A DNA stretch of 64,000 nt from Kribbella qitaiheensis (lineage in GTDB: Bacteria > Actinomycetota > Actinomycetes > Propionibacteriales > Kribbellaceae), in contig NZ_CP043661.1 in the NCBI RefSeq assembly GCF_014217565.1, positions 5,642,001-5,706,000 on the forward strand, in the 5' to 3' direction. Made by a program: the position numbers and the translations under genes. Position 1 is the first letter of the stretch. Each line of letters starts with the position of its first letter. The notes under the pieces are model-generated. The model saw only the letters and a program-made list of their open reading frames with translations. It made no database searches and was not told the origin of the DNA. Below are positions 23,381 through 31,625 of the stretch, one piece after another.

Positions 23381-24600
23381 AGCGCGCCATCTTTGTCGTC
23401 CTCGTCGTCGCCACGCTGCCGAGCGGTCTGGCCGTCGCCCGCGAGGTCGATCCGCCACAGGTCGAAGCGACCACCACGATCAGTGGTCGCGGCTTCGGTC
23501 ACGGCCGGGGCATGTCGCAGTACGGCGCTCAGGGTGCTGCTATAGCAGGCAAATCGGCCAAGCAGATCCTGGACTTCTACTACCCCGGTACCGCGGTCGG
23601 CAAGGCGACCGGGAACGTCCGGATCCGGCTGACGGCCGACACCACCGATGGCGTCCGGGTGGTTGCCATCAACAACCTCAAGGTGCGCGACCTGAAGGCC
23701 AACAAGCTCTACATGTTGCCAAAGGCATCGACCAGGAACCAGTGGTCGATCGACCCGTACGGCGACCACGGCACCAAGGTCAGTTCGTTCGACGCGAAGA
23801 AGCGGACCTGGACACTGTGGCGGACGCTCAAGGGGATGGCCCAGTTCGAAGGGCCGGGAGTCACCGCGCTGATCCTGCCGAGCGGTAGCCAGGTCGGCTA
23901 TCGCGGCACCCTCCGGGCGACGGACGTCGCCGGGACCCATTTGGACACGGTCAACGTGCTCTCGCTGGAGACCTACCTGAAAGGCGTGGTTCCCAGGGAG
24001 GCCTTGTTCACCTGGCGCCCAGCCGCTCTCCAGGCGCAAGCGGTGGCGGCGCGCACCTATGCGGCGTACCACCGGAAGCGGTCGACGAATCGCGCGTACG
24101 ACCTGTGCGACACGATCCTCTGCCAGGTGTACGGCGGCTACGGCTCGGAGCAGTACTCCACCAACTCCGCGATCGCGGCGACCGCCGGCCAGATCAGGCT
24201 CTACAAGAATTCGCCGATCATCGCGGAGTTCTCCTCGTCGAACGGCGGCGCGACCACGCCCGGCGATCTGGCCTACCAGGTGCAGAAGGTGGACGGCTGG
24301 GACGCCTACCCGGGGAACCGGAACCCGAACGCGAGCTGGACGGTCACCCGGCCGACCTCGCGGATACAGGCGGCCTTCGGCGTCGGCGTACTGCGGAGCC
24401 TCAAGGTGACAGCCCGAACCGGTGTCGGGCCGGGCGGCGGCCGCGTACTGCGGGTCGAGGCCGTCGGCACCAATGGGCAGAAGAAGGCGATGACAGGCGA
24501 CCAGTTGCGGTCGAAACTCAGCCTCCGGTCGGCCTGGTTCAGCTTCGTTCCGCCGAGTCCGACCATCCTTGATATACCAACCGATCAGGAAACCCGCTGA
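23377..24600 (+). CDS. SpoIID/LytB-domain secreted protein
   Basis: The 407-aa protein starts at ATG 23377, overlapping the amidase stop. It has a signal peptide (MKRAIFVVLVVATLPSG), the conserved ISGRGFGHGRGMSQYGAQG segment and the SpoIID catalytic region (LSLETYLKGVVPREA, LQAQAVAARTYA), followed by EFSSSNGGAT and a C-terminal beta domain. SpoIID proteins are lytic transglycosylases acting on denuded glycan strands, which fits co-expression with an amidase that strips stem peptides. The YGAQG and VPREA motifs are intact. Confidence 0.88.
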   Translation: MKRAIFVVLVVATLPSGLAVAREVDPPQVEATTTISGRGFGHGRGMSQYGAQGAAIAGKSAKQILDFYYPGTAVGKATGNVRIRLTADTTDGVRVVAINNLKVRDLKANKLYMLPKASTRNQWSIDPYGDHGTKVSSFDAKKRTWTLWRTLKGMAQFEGPGVTALILPSGSQVGYRGTLRATDVAGTHLDTVNVLSLETYLKGVVPREALFTWRPAALQAQAVAARTYAAYHRKRSTNRAYDLCDTILCQVYGGYGSEQYSTNSAIAATAGQIRLYKNSPIIAEFSSSNGGATTPGDLAYQVQKVDGWDAYPGNRNPNASWTVTRPTSRIQAAFGVGVLRSLKVTARTGVGPGGGRVLRVEAVGTNGQKKAMTGDQLRSKLSLRSAWFSFVPPSPTILDIPTDQETR

Positions 24601-24641
24601 CCCTGAGCCATTGACGCCGAATCCCCGCGCCGGTTAGAACA

Positions 24642-24655
24642 TGACATCGATGTCA
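24642..24655 (+). promoter_or_regulatory. Perfect 14-bp palindrome, LacI-type operator candidate
   Basis: TGACATCGATGTCA is a perfect palindrome with a central CG, the form recognised by many actinobacterial LacI-family sugar regulators. It stands about 30 bases before the GH76 start, close to where an operator would overlap the promoter. Confidence 0.65.
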
Positions 24656-24683
24656 ATCGCAGCCGCCCAGGAGGAGCAAGTCG

Positions 24684-25862
24684 ATGCGCAGGAAATTTGG
24701 TATATCAACCAGGGTCGCCGGTGGAGTGCTGGCAGTCTCGATGCTCGCTGTGCTGCACGCCCCCGCGGCCGGTGCGGCCACCGCCGATCAGGCGGGCCAT
24801 TTGCCTAGCCCGGCCGCCCGGGCCACGGCGTCGTACCAGGCCCTGACCAAGTACTTCGAGACCGGCCAGGACAATCTCCTGCTGGAGGAGTACCCCAATA
24901 CCCAGACGAACCCCTACTCGTACGTCTGGCCCTACTCGCAGGCAGCGGTCGCCGCCGAGAATCTGGCCGGCATCCCGGGCTCGGGCCGTAAGGCGTCGGC
25001 GGAGGCCCAGCGCAGGCTGGACGGCTACCAGCCGTACTGGAACGCGACCACCACGCCCACGGGCTACGACTCCTACGTGCGCCCGCCGCTCGGCGGTGGT
25101 GGCGACAAGTTCTACGACGACAACGAGTGGATCGGGCTGAACCTGATCCAGCACTACCAGCGGACTGGTGACCGCTCGTCGCTCGCCCGCGCGAAGGAGA
25201 TCTTCGCGCTCGTCGTCCACGGCTGGGACACCGACCCGGCGCACCCGTGCGCGGGTGGCGTCTACTGGACCCAGGCACCCTGGAGCCAGGACCGCAACAC
25301 CATCTCCAACGGCCCCGGCGCCGAGCTCGGCGCGCATCTCTACCTGCTCACCCGGGACAAGTCGTACCTGACCTGGGCGAAGAAGATGTACGGCTGGGCG
25401 CAGCAGTGCATGCTGGCCGAGAACGGCCTGTACAACGACCACATCGACCTCGCCGGAAACGTCGAGAAGACCCAGTGGAGCTACAACCAGGGCGTCATGC
25501 TCGGCGCCGGAACCCTGCTCTACAAGGCGACTAACGACCGCAAGTACCTCAACGACGCCAAGTCCCTGGCGAAGGCGTCGCTGGCCTTCTACGGCGCCGA
25601 GGACCGGCTCTGGAAGCAGCCGACCCGGTTCAACGCGATCTACTTCAAGAACCTGCTGATCCTCGACTCGGTCTCGCATGACTCGAGCTACAAGGCGACC
25701 ATGCAGGCTTACACCGACCGGGCCTGGAAAGAGGTCCGCGATCCGGCGACGGGCCTCTTCCACTTCGCCGACGGACCGGTCGTCCTGCTCGAGCAGGCGG
25801 GCATGGTCCAGATCGACGCCCTGCTGGCCTGGCCGCGTTCCCGGTACGACGAACTGGCCTGA
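24684..25862 (+). CDS. Secreted GH76-family alpha-1,6-mannanase-like enzyme
   Basis: The 392-aa protein has a signal peptide (VAGGVLAVSMLAVLHAPAAGA) and an (alpha/alpha)6-barrel-like sequence of the GH76 family. The catalytic Asp pair is in KFYDDNEWIGLNLIQHY; other family marks are YWTQAPWSQDRNTISNGPGAELGAHLYLLT and YNQGVMLGAG. GH76 enzymes cut alpha-1,6-mannan backbones of fungal walls or of actinobacterial mannoglycans. AGGAGG lies suitably before ATG 24684. An upstream LacI-like palindrome suggests sugar-inducible expression. Scavenging of fungal mannan is likely but not shown. Confidence 0.88.
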   Translation: MRRKFGISTRVAGGVLAVSMLAVLHAPAAGAATADQAGHLPSPAARATASYQALTKYFETGQDNLLLEEYPNTQTNPYSYVWPYSQAAVAAENLAGIPGSGRKASAEAQRRLDGYQPYWNATTTPTGYDSYVRPPLGGGGDKFYDDNEWIGLNLIQHYQRTGDRSSLARAKEIFALVVHGWDTDPAHPCAGGVYWTQAPWSQDRNTISNGPGAELGAHLYLLTRDKSYLTWAKKMYGWAQQCMLAENGLYNDHIDLAGNVEKTQWSYNQGVMLGAGTLLYKATNDRKYLNDAKSLAKASLAFYGAEDRLWKQPTRFNAIYFKNLLILDSVSHDSSYKATMQAYTDRAWKEVRDPATGLFHFADGPVVLLEQAGMVQIDALLAWPRSRYDELA

Positions 25863-25873
25863 CCTGTAACGCA

Positions 25874-25910
25874 GAAGCGGCCCGCCCCCATCGCAGGGGC
25901 GGGCCGCTTC
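25874..25910. terminator. Bidirectional terminator between GH76 and cyclophilin genes
   Basis: GAAGCGGCCCGCCCC (25874-25888) and GGGGCGGGCCGCTTC (25896-25910) form a perfect 15-bp stem with a seven-base loop between two convergent genes, so it can serve both strands. Confidence 0.9.
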
Positions 25911-25922
25911 ACTGTCTGTGGA

Positions 25923-26819
25923 TCAGGTCGCCGCGGTGGCCGTCTTGATCTCGACCGGGGTGGCGGGCCGGCCGTCGGTCGGGCCACCCGCCGGGATGAC
26001 ACCGGCGTTGGCGACCTTGTCGATGGCCGTCAGCCCGGCCGCGTCGATGGTGCCGAAGGCCGTGTACGCCGGGGTCAGCGCCGACGCGTCGCCGTACACG
26101 ATGAAGAACTGGCTGCCGTTCGTGTTCGGGCCGGCGTTCGCCATCGCCAGGATGCCGCGGCCGTACTTCAGTTGCGGATAGACCTCGTCGTTGAAGCTGT
26201 ACCCCGGGCCGCCGCTGCCCTGCTTGGCGGGATCGGCGGTCGGGTCGCCGCACTGCAGCACCTGCAGGCCGGCGCCGACGGTGAGCCGGTGGCAGTTGGT
26301 GTTGTCGAAGTACTTCTGGCCGACCAGGCTGAGGAAGCTCTTCACCGTGCAAGGTGCCAGGGCACTGTCCAGGGTCAGGTTCAGGTCACCGATCGAGGTG
26401 CCGAGGGTGACCTTCGACGTACCGCTCGCCTTCACCTTGCCGTTGGCCGGTGCGTTCACCTGCTTGCTGGCGGGCTCGGCCGACTTCTTGTAGGTGCAGT
26501 CCACCTCGGATGCCAGCGGCGTGGTCCGCTTCGGGGCGGCCGCGATCGCGGTCGGGATCGACTTCGGCTTGTTGTCCGGGCCGGCGGTCGACGGCAGCGC
26601 GGTGGGGGCCGACGGCGACGGGGTGTCGCCGGCGGCCGGGGTGTCCTTGCCGTTGTTCCCCAGCACCACGAAGAGACCGACAATCACGACGACCACCGCG
26701 ACGATGGCCGTGATGGTCACACTCAGCGTCCGTCGCTGGCGACGGCGTTCAGCGTCTCGTTCGGCCTGACGCACGGCCTTGCGTTGCGCGAGCTGATGCT
26801 GATGGGTCTTCTTGGACAT
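25923..26819 (-). CDS. Membrane-anchored cyclophilin-type peptidyl-prolyl isomerase
   Basis: The 298-aa protein has a basic cytosolic N-terminus (KKTHQHQLAQRKAVRQAERD), one membrane helix (TLSVTITAIVAVVVVIVGLFVVL, about 31-53), a Pro/Ser/Thr linker and an extracytoplasmic cyclophilin domain (about 130-298). Core motifs include YSFNDEVYPQLKYGRGILAM and NTNGSQFFI; the usual catalytic FHRVI is replaced by NCHRLTVG and the usual GGDP by QCGDP, so two cysteines may form a disulfide. The start at ATG 26819 (MSKKTHQ) has the conserved family N-terminus. It probably assists folding of exported proteins. Confidence 0.85.
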   Translation of the reverse strand: MSKKTHQHQLAQRKAVRQAERDAERRRQRRTLSVTITAIVAVVVVIVGLFVVLGNNGKDTPAAGDTPSPSAPTALPSTAGPDNKPKSIPTAIAAAPKRTTPLASEVDCTYKKSAEPASKQVNAPANGKVKASGTSKVTLGTSIGDLNLTLDSALAPCTVKSFLSLVGQKYFDNTNCHRLTVGAGLQVLQCGDPTADPAKQGSGGPGYSFNDEVYPQLKYGRGILAMANAGPNTNGSQFFIVYGDASALTPAYTAFGTIDAAGLTAIDKVANAGVIPAGGPTDGRPATPVEIKTATAAT

Positions 26820-26909
26820 GCAGAGTTCTCCCTCACCCAAGCGCGGCAATTGCGTGGCGAACCTACAGTGTTTCCCTGAGAACTCGCTGTGTGGTGGCCG
26901 AGAAAGTTG

Positions 26910-28676
26910 TCAGTCCTTGATCTCGCAGATGGCGGCGCCCGCGGCGACGGTGGCGCCGACCTCGGCGGACAGCCCCGTCACGGTGCCGGCCTTGTGGGCG
27001 TTCAGCGGCTGCTCCATCTTCATCGCTTCCAGGACCACGATCAGGTCGCCCTCGGCAACCGTCGCGCCTTCCTCGACGGCGATTTTCACGATGGTGCCCT
27101 GCATCGGCGAGGTGAGCGAGTCACCCGAAGCGGCCGCCTTGCCGCTGCCGCCGGCGCGCTTGGCCGGCTTCTTCTTCGCCGTACCGGCTGCCGCCGCCGA
27201 GGCGCCCAGACCCGCCGGGAGCACCACCTCGAGGCGCTTGCCGCCGACCTCGACCGTGACCTTCTCGCGCTCGTCCGGCTCGGCGCCTTCGGCGATCCCG
27301 TCGTACGGCGGGATCTGGTTGTCGAACTCGGTCTCGATCCAGCGGGTGTGCACCTTGAAGCCGTCGGCGCCGACGAAGGCCGGGTCGCTGACGACGGCCG
27401 CGTGGAACGGCACCGCGCTCGGCATTCCCTCGACGACGAACTCCTTCAGCGCGCGGCGGGACCGCTCCAGCGCCTGCGTCCGGTCGCGGCCGGAGACGAT
27501 CAGCTTCGCCACCAGCGAGTCGAACGAGCCAGGCACGGTCTCGCCCTGGTCGTAACCGCCGTCCAGCCGGATGCCCGGTCCGGACGGTGCGTGCCACTTG
27601 GTCAAGGTGCCCGGCGCGGGCAGGAAGCCACGGCCCGGGTCCTCGGCATTGATCCGGAACTCGATCGAGTGTCCGCTCACGACGGGATCGTCGTACCCGA
27701 GCTCCTCGCCGTCGGCGATCCGGAACATCTCCCGGACCAGGTCGATCCCGGTCACCTCTTCGCTGACCGGGTGCTCGACCTGCAAGCGGGTGTTCACCTC
27801 GAGGAACGAGATCAGGCCGTCCTGGCCGATCAGGAACTCACACGTGCCGGCGCCGACGTACCCGGCCTCGCGCAGGATCGCCTTGGAGGACGTGTAGAGC
27901 GTCTCGAGCTGCTCCGGCGTGATGAACGGCGCCGGTGCCTCCTCGACGAGCTTCTGGTAGCGGCGCTGCAGTGAGCAGTCGCGGGTGGAGATCACCACGA
28001 CGTTGCCGTGGGCATCGGCCAGGCACTGGGTCTCGACGTGCCGCGGCTTGTCCAGGTACCGCTCGACGAAGCACTCGCCGCGACCGAAGGCGCTGACTGC
28101 CTCGCGGGTCGCCGACTCGAACAGCTCCGGCACCTCTTCCAGCGTCCGGGCGACCTTCATACCGCGGCCGCCGCCGCCGTACGCGGCCTTGATCGCGATC
28201 GGCAGCCCGTACTCCGTGGCGAACGCGACCACCTCGTCCGCGTCCGCGACCGGGTTCGGCGTACCGGGGACCTGCGGCGCGCCGACCTTCTCGGCGATGT
28301 GCCGGGCCTTCACCTTGTCGCCGAGGGAGTCGATGGCGCTGGGCGGCGGGCCGATCCAGATCAGCCCGGCGTCGATGACAGCCTGGGCGAAGTCGGCGTT
28401 CTCGGCCAGGAAGCCGTAGCCGGGGTGCACCGCGTCCGCGCCGGAGCGGGCCGCGACGTCGAGGATCTTGGCGATGTTCAGATAGGAGTCAGCCGGCGTC
28501 GCGCCGTCCAACGAGTACGCCTCGTCGGCGAGCCGGACGAACAATGCGTCCCGGTCGGGTTCGGCGTACACGGCGACGCTGCCAAGCCCGGCGTCGGCGG
28601 CGGCACGGACGACCCGGACGGCGATCTCGCCCCGGTTCGCGACCAGTACCTTGGTGATGCGCTTGCTGTCAGACAC
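26910..28676 (-). CDS. accA: Acyl-CoA carboxylase alpha subunit: biotin carboxylase fused to biotin carrier domain
   Basis: The 588-aa protein joins a biotin carboxylase (KVLVANRGEIAVRVVRAAAD; ATP-grasp GGGGRGMKVA; FLEVNTRLQVEHPVSEEVTG) to a C-terminal biotinyl domain with VLEAMKMEQPL, where the Lys is biotinylated. An Ala/Lys-rich linker (about 490-515) separates them. It carboxylates biotin for partner carboxyltransferases that make malonyl- or methylmalonyl-CoA, much like mycobacterial AccA3. GTG 28676 is chosen because GGGAG lies seven bases before it. No beta subunit adjoins; the carboxyltransferase at 51204 is one candidate partner. Confidence 0.93.
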   Translation of the reverse strand: MSDSKRITKVLVANRGEIAVRVVRAAADAGLGSVAVYAEPDRDALFVRLADEAYSLDGATPADSYLNIAKILDVAARSGADAVHPGYGFLAENADFAQAVIDAGLIWIGPPPSAIDSLGDKVKARHIAEKVGAPQVPGTPNPVADADEVVAFATEYGLPIAIKAAYGGGGRGMKVARTLEEVPELFESATREAVSAFGRGECFVERYLDKPRHVETQCLADAHGNVVVISTRDCSLQRRYQKLVEEAPAPFITPEQLETLYTSSKAILREAGYVGAGTCEFLIGQDGLISFLEVNTRLQVEHPVSEEVTGIDLVREMFRIADGEELGYDDPVVSGHSIEFRINAEDPGRGFLPAPGTLTKWHAPSGPGIRLDGGYDQGETVPGSFDSLVAKLIVSGRDRTQALERSRRALKEFVVEGMPSAVPFHAAVVSDPAFVGADGFKVHTRWIETEFDNQIPPYDGIAEGAEPDEREKVTVEVGGKRLEVVLPAGLGASAAAAGTAKKKPAKRAGGSGKAAASGDSLTSPMQGTIVKIAVEEGATVAEGDLIVVLEAMKMEQPLNAHKAGTVTGLSAEVGATVAAGAAICEIKD

Positions 28677-28710
28677 AGCTGATCTCCCTTCGGCGAGCCC
28701 GAGTCTAGGG

Positions 28711-28724
28711 TGAAGCAAGCTTCA
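28711..28724 (-). promoter_or_regulatory. Inverted repeat upstream of acyl-CoA carboxylase gene
   Basis: TGAAGC-AA-GCTTCA is a perfect 6-2-6 inverted repeat, 35 bases before the GTG start of the carboxylase gene and just before the end of the lrp-like gene upstream. It may be an operator; the regulator is unknown. Confidence 0.45.
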
Positions 28725-28742
28725 GAAGTGACAGGTTGTTGG

Positions 28743-29192
28743 TCACATCACCGACGGGGCCCGCTCGAAGCAGGACGCCAGCACGACGACTGTCTGAGTG
28801 CTGGTCACGCCGTCCACCTGGTGGAGTGATCGCAAGGTCGACTGCAGCGCCTCGGTGCTGGTGGTGCGCACTTTCACCAGCACGGACGCCGGTCCGGCGA
28901 TGATGTGCGCCTCCTCGACCGCGGGGATCTCCCCGAGTGCCTGCCGGGTCGCCTCGTCGCCCATCCAGGTGTCGGTGTCGAGCAGCACATAGGCCAGTAC
29001 GCCGCTGCCGAGCGCGGCCGGATCCACCTCGATCGTGGTCCGGCGGATCACTCCGGCGGCCTTCAGCTTGCGGACCCGCTCGTGGGCCGCGCCGGCGGAC
29101 AGACCGACCGCCTGGCCGAGTACGGCGTACGACTGGGTCGCGTCCTGCTGCAGTTCGGCGAGTAGTCGACGGTCCACTTCATCTACGGTCAT
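28743..29192 (-). CDS. Lrp/AsnC-family transcriptional regulator
   Basis: The 149-aa protein has the N-terminal winged helix of the family (DEVDRRLLAELQQDATQSYAVL, LSAGAAHERVRKLKAAGVI) and a C-terminal RAM/ferredoxin-like effector domain (GSGVLAYVLLDTD, VEEAHIIAGPASVLVKVRT, VDGVTSTQTVVVL). Start is ATG 29192. It is divergent from the two SMP-30 genes and shares a 66-bp promoter region with them, so it probably controls itself and them; the effector (usually an amino acid) is not known. Confidence 0.9.
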   Translation of the reverse strand: MTVDEVDRRLLAELQQDATQSYAVLGQAVGLSAGAAHERVRKLKAAGVIRRTTIEVDPAALGSGVLAYVLLDTDTWMGDEATRQALGEIPAVEEAHIIAGPASVLVKVRTTSTEALQSTLRSLHQVDGVTSTQTVVVLASCFERAPSVM

Positions 29193-29200
29193 ATGCACCT

Positions 29201-29239
29201 CTTGCTGAATACTGTTCTGTGAAATAGAACTATAGCAAG
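29201..29239. promoter_or_regulatory. Divergent control region with inverted repeats (Lrp-type operator candidate)
   Basis: CTTGCT (29201-29206) pairs with AGCAAG (29234-29239), and GTTCT (29214-29218) pairs with AGAAC (29226-29230). The segment is markedly AT-rich compared with its surroundings and lies between the lrp-like gene and the first SMP-30 gene. Confidence 0.5.
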
Positions 29240-29258
29240 ATGAGATTCGGAGAAACGC

Positions 29259-30191
29259 ATGACTGTCACAGTTGCTGAACCCCCGGTCCGGCTCAAGGCC
29301 GACCTGATCACGCTCGACGAGCGGTTCGCTCTGGTTGCCCGCGGCGACGACTACCTGGAACGCCTGTACGACGGTGGCCGCTGGTTGGAAGGCCCCGTCT
29401 ACTCGCCCGCGTGGCGGTGCCTGCTGTTCAGCGACATCCCCAACGACCGGATGCTCCGCTGGGACGAGGTGTCCGGCCAGGTCACCGTCTTCCGGCAGCC
29501 CGCCGGGTACGCCAACGGGCACACCCTGGACGGGCAGGGCCGGCTGATCAGCTGCGAGCAGGGCAATCGCCGGGTCACCCGGACCGAGTTCGACGGTTCG
29601 ATCACGGTGCTCGTGTCCCATCTGGACGGGCGTCGGCTGAACAGCCCGAACGACGTGGTGGTGAAGCGGGACGGCTCGATCTGGTTCACCGACCCGCCGT
29701 ACGGAATCACCTCCAACTACGAGGGTCACGCCGCGGAGCAGGAGCTCGACGGCTGTCACGTCTACCGGATCTCACCCGATGGCGACCTGACCGTGGTCGC
29801 CGACGACTTCGTCCGGCCGAACGGCCTGGCCTTCTCCTTGGACGAATCCCAGCTGTACGTCGTCGACACCCCGCAGCGGCACATCCGCCGCTTCGACGTG
29901 AAGGACGACGGGCGACTGGCCGGCGGAGAGGTGTTCGCGCCCTGCGAGGCGGGGGTGTTCGACGGGATCCGGCTAGACGCGGCCGGCCGGATCTGGGCCG
30001 CGACGCACGAGGGCGTGCACTGCTTCGACCCGGACGGCACCTTGATCGGCAAACTGCTCATCCCGGACGTGGTCTCGAACCTGTGCTTCGGCGGTCCGAA
30101 GCGGAACCGGTTGTTCATCACGGCAACGACGTCGGTCTACTCGTGGCTGCTCACGACGGACGGAGCGCCACCGCCGTACGATCACGGGTGA
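29259..30191 (+). CDS. SMP-30/gluconolactonase-like hydrolase, first copy
   Basis: The 310-aa protein is a six-bladed beta-propeller of the SMP-30/LRE family. It shows WLEGPVYSPAWRCLLFSDIP with the metal-binding Glu, SPNDVVVKRDGSIWFTDPPYG, RPNGLAFSLDESQLYVVD and DGIRLDAAGRIWAA. Such enzymes open sugar lactones (gluconolactone or similar) using one divalent cation. It is close to the following gene, which is a tandem duplicate. Regulation by the divergent Lrp protein is likely. The substrate is not predictable. Confidence 0.87.
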   Translation: MTVTVAEPPVRLKADLITLDERFALVARGDDYLERLYDGGRWLEGPVYSPAWRCLLFSDIPNDRMLRWDEVSGQVTVFRQPAGYANGHTLDGQGRLISCEQGNRRVTRTEFDGSITVLVSHLDGRRLNSPNDVVVKRDGSIWFTDPPYGITSNYEGHAAEQELDGCHVYRISPDGDLTVVADDFVRPNGLAFSLDESQLYVVDTPQRHIRRFDVKDDGRLAGGEVFAPCEAGVFDGIRLDAAGRIWAATHEGVHCFDPDGTLIGKLLIPDVVSNLCFGGPKRNRLFITATTSVYSWLLTTDGAPPPYDHG

Positions 30192-30222
30192 CAACGTCGG
30201 TCTAGTGCCCCTGGAGTGCCGG

Positions 30223-31146
30223 ATGACCTTGCTCGAGCCGTTGGCCGGAACCGTCCCCGCGGTCTGGCAGAGGCTGGACGATCGCTTCGCCGGGATCCGC
30301 GGTGATTCCCACCTCGAGCGGTTGTGGACCGGTGGGCGCTGGCTCGAAGGACCGGTGTACTCGCCGGCCGGGCGGTATGTGCTGTTCAGCGACATCCCGA
30401 GCGACCGGATCCTGCGCTGGGACGAGACGTCGTATCAGGTCTCGGAGTACCGGCATCCGGCCGGCAACACGAACGGGCACACGCTGGACGCTGAAGGCCG
30501 GCTGGTGAGCTGCGAGCACGGCAACCGCCGGGTGACCCGGACCCACCACGACGGGTCGATCCGGGTACTGGCCGAAAACCTGGACTCCCAGCGGCTGAAC
30601 AGCCCGAACGACGTGGTCGCAGCGGCCGACGGCTCGGTCTGGTTCACCGACCCGGCGTACGGGATCGACAGCGATTACGAAGGTTTCAAGGGCGAGATCG
30701 AGACGGGCGGCTGCCACGTCTACCGGATCTCGCCCGACGGCCAACTGACCGTGGTCGCGGACGACTTCAATCGCCCCAACGGCCTGGCGTTCTCCAACGA
30801 CGGCTCTCTGCTCTACATCACTGACACCGAAGAGGCGACCATCCGTGTCTTCACGGTGAACGGTGACACGCTGTCCGGCGGCGAGCTCTTCGCCGAGTGC
30901 GGCAACGGCGCCTTCGACGGCATCCGCCTCGACTCCGAAGGTCGCGTCTGGGGCGCCGCGGCGGACGGCGTCCACATCTATCACCCGGACGGGACGCTGC
31001 TCGGCAAACTGCTGGTCCCGGAGACCGTCTCGAATCTCTGCTTCGGCGGCGCCAAACGCAACCGTCTCTTCCTCACTGCAACTACGTCTCTTTATTCGCT
31101 CTACACGACAGTGAATGGCGGCACCCAGCCCTACGATCACCAGTAG
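30223..31146 (+). CDS. SMP-30/gluconolactonase-like hydrolase, second copy
   Basis: The 307-aa protein shares WLEGPVYSPAGRYVLFSDIP, NSPNDVVAAADGSVWFTDPAYG, RPNGLAFSNDGSLLYITD and DGIRLDSEGRVWGAAADGV with its neighbour. ATG 30223 is preferred over GTG 30205 because GGAG stands six bases before it. Both copies keep the metal ligands, so both should be active, perhaps on different lactones. The 3' end overlaps the convergent DUF427 gene by ten bases. Confidence 0.87.
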   Translation: MTLLEPLAGTVPAVWQRLDDRFAGIRGDSHLERLWTGGRWLEGPVYSPAGRYVLFSDIPSDRILRWDETSYQVSEYRHPAGNTNGHTLDAEGRLVSCEHGNRRVTRTHHDGSIRVLAENLDSQRLNSPNDVVAAADGSVWFTDPAYGIDSDYEGFKGEIETGGCHVYRISPDGQLTVVADDFNRPNGLAFSNDGSLLYITDTEEATIRVFTVNGDTLSGGELFAECGNGAFDGIRLDSEGRVWGAAADGVHIYHPDGTLLGKLLVPETVSNLCFGGAKRNRLFLTATTSLYSLYTTVNGGTQPYDHQ

Positions 31147-31625
31147 TCGGTGCCGGGTTCGCCCTTGAAGGGGCCGACTACCCGGGAGGTGATCCAGCCG
31201 CCATAGAAGTTGCCAGGCTGCGGTTCGACCTGTTCGCCGTCGACGGTGCAGGTGTCCATCGCGGCTGGGTAGAAGGCCACATGATCGATCAGAGCGGCGT
31301 ACTGCGTGCTGGGCTCGGGGTAGTACCAGGCCTGGCGGGCCGCGAGCTGGTTGCCGCCGACAACGTCCAGGTAGGACGCGAGGCCCTTCCATTCGCAGTA
31401 CGACGTGCCGTCGGCGGGGCGGAGGCTGCCGGCGGTGAAGGCTGCGCGCGGGAGGTAGTACGTCGGGGGATGGCTGGTCTCCAGGATCCGCCAGGAGGCT
31501 CGCGTCTCGGCGACGAGCCGGCCGCCGAGGACGACGACGATGTGTTCGGTGCCGGCGACGATCGCGGGTGGTCGTGGGTAGTCCCAGACCGATTCCTGGC
31601 CAGGGCCGGCTGGGGTGCGCTTCAC
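31137..31625 (-). CDS. DUF427 domain protein
   Basis: The 162-aa protein has the DUF427 pattern: ESVWDYPRPPAI, IVVVLGGRLVAETRASWRILETSHPPTYYLP, SYCEWKGLASYLDV, AWYYPEP and IDHVAFYPAAMD. The fold is a small beta barrel with a conserved central cavity; the reaction is unknown in the family. GTG 31625 overlaps the transporter stop (GTGA), so the two genes are probably co-expressed. Confidence 0.85.
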   Translation of the reverse strand: MKRTPAGPGQESVWDYPRPPAIVAGTEHIVVVLGGRLVAETRASWRILETSHPPTYYLPRAAFTAGSLRPADGTSYCEWKGLASYLDVVGGNQLAARQAWYYPEPSTQYAALIDHVAFYPAAMDTCTVDGEQVEPQPGNFYGGWITSRVVGPFKGEPGTDYW

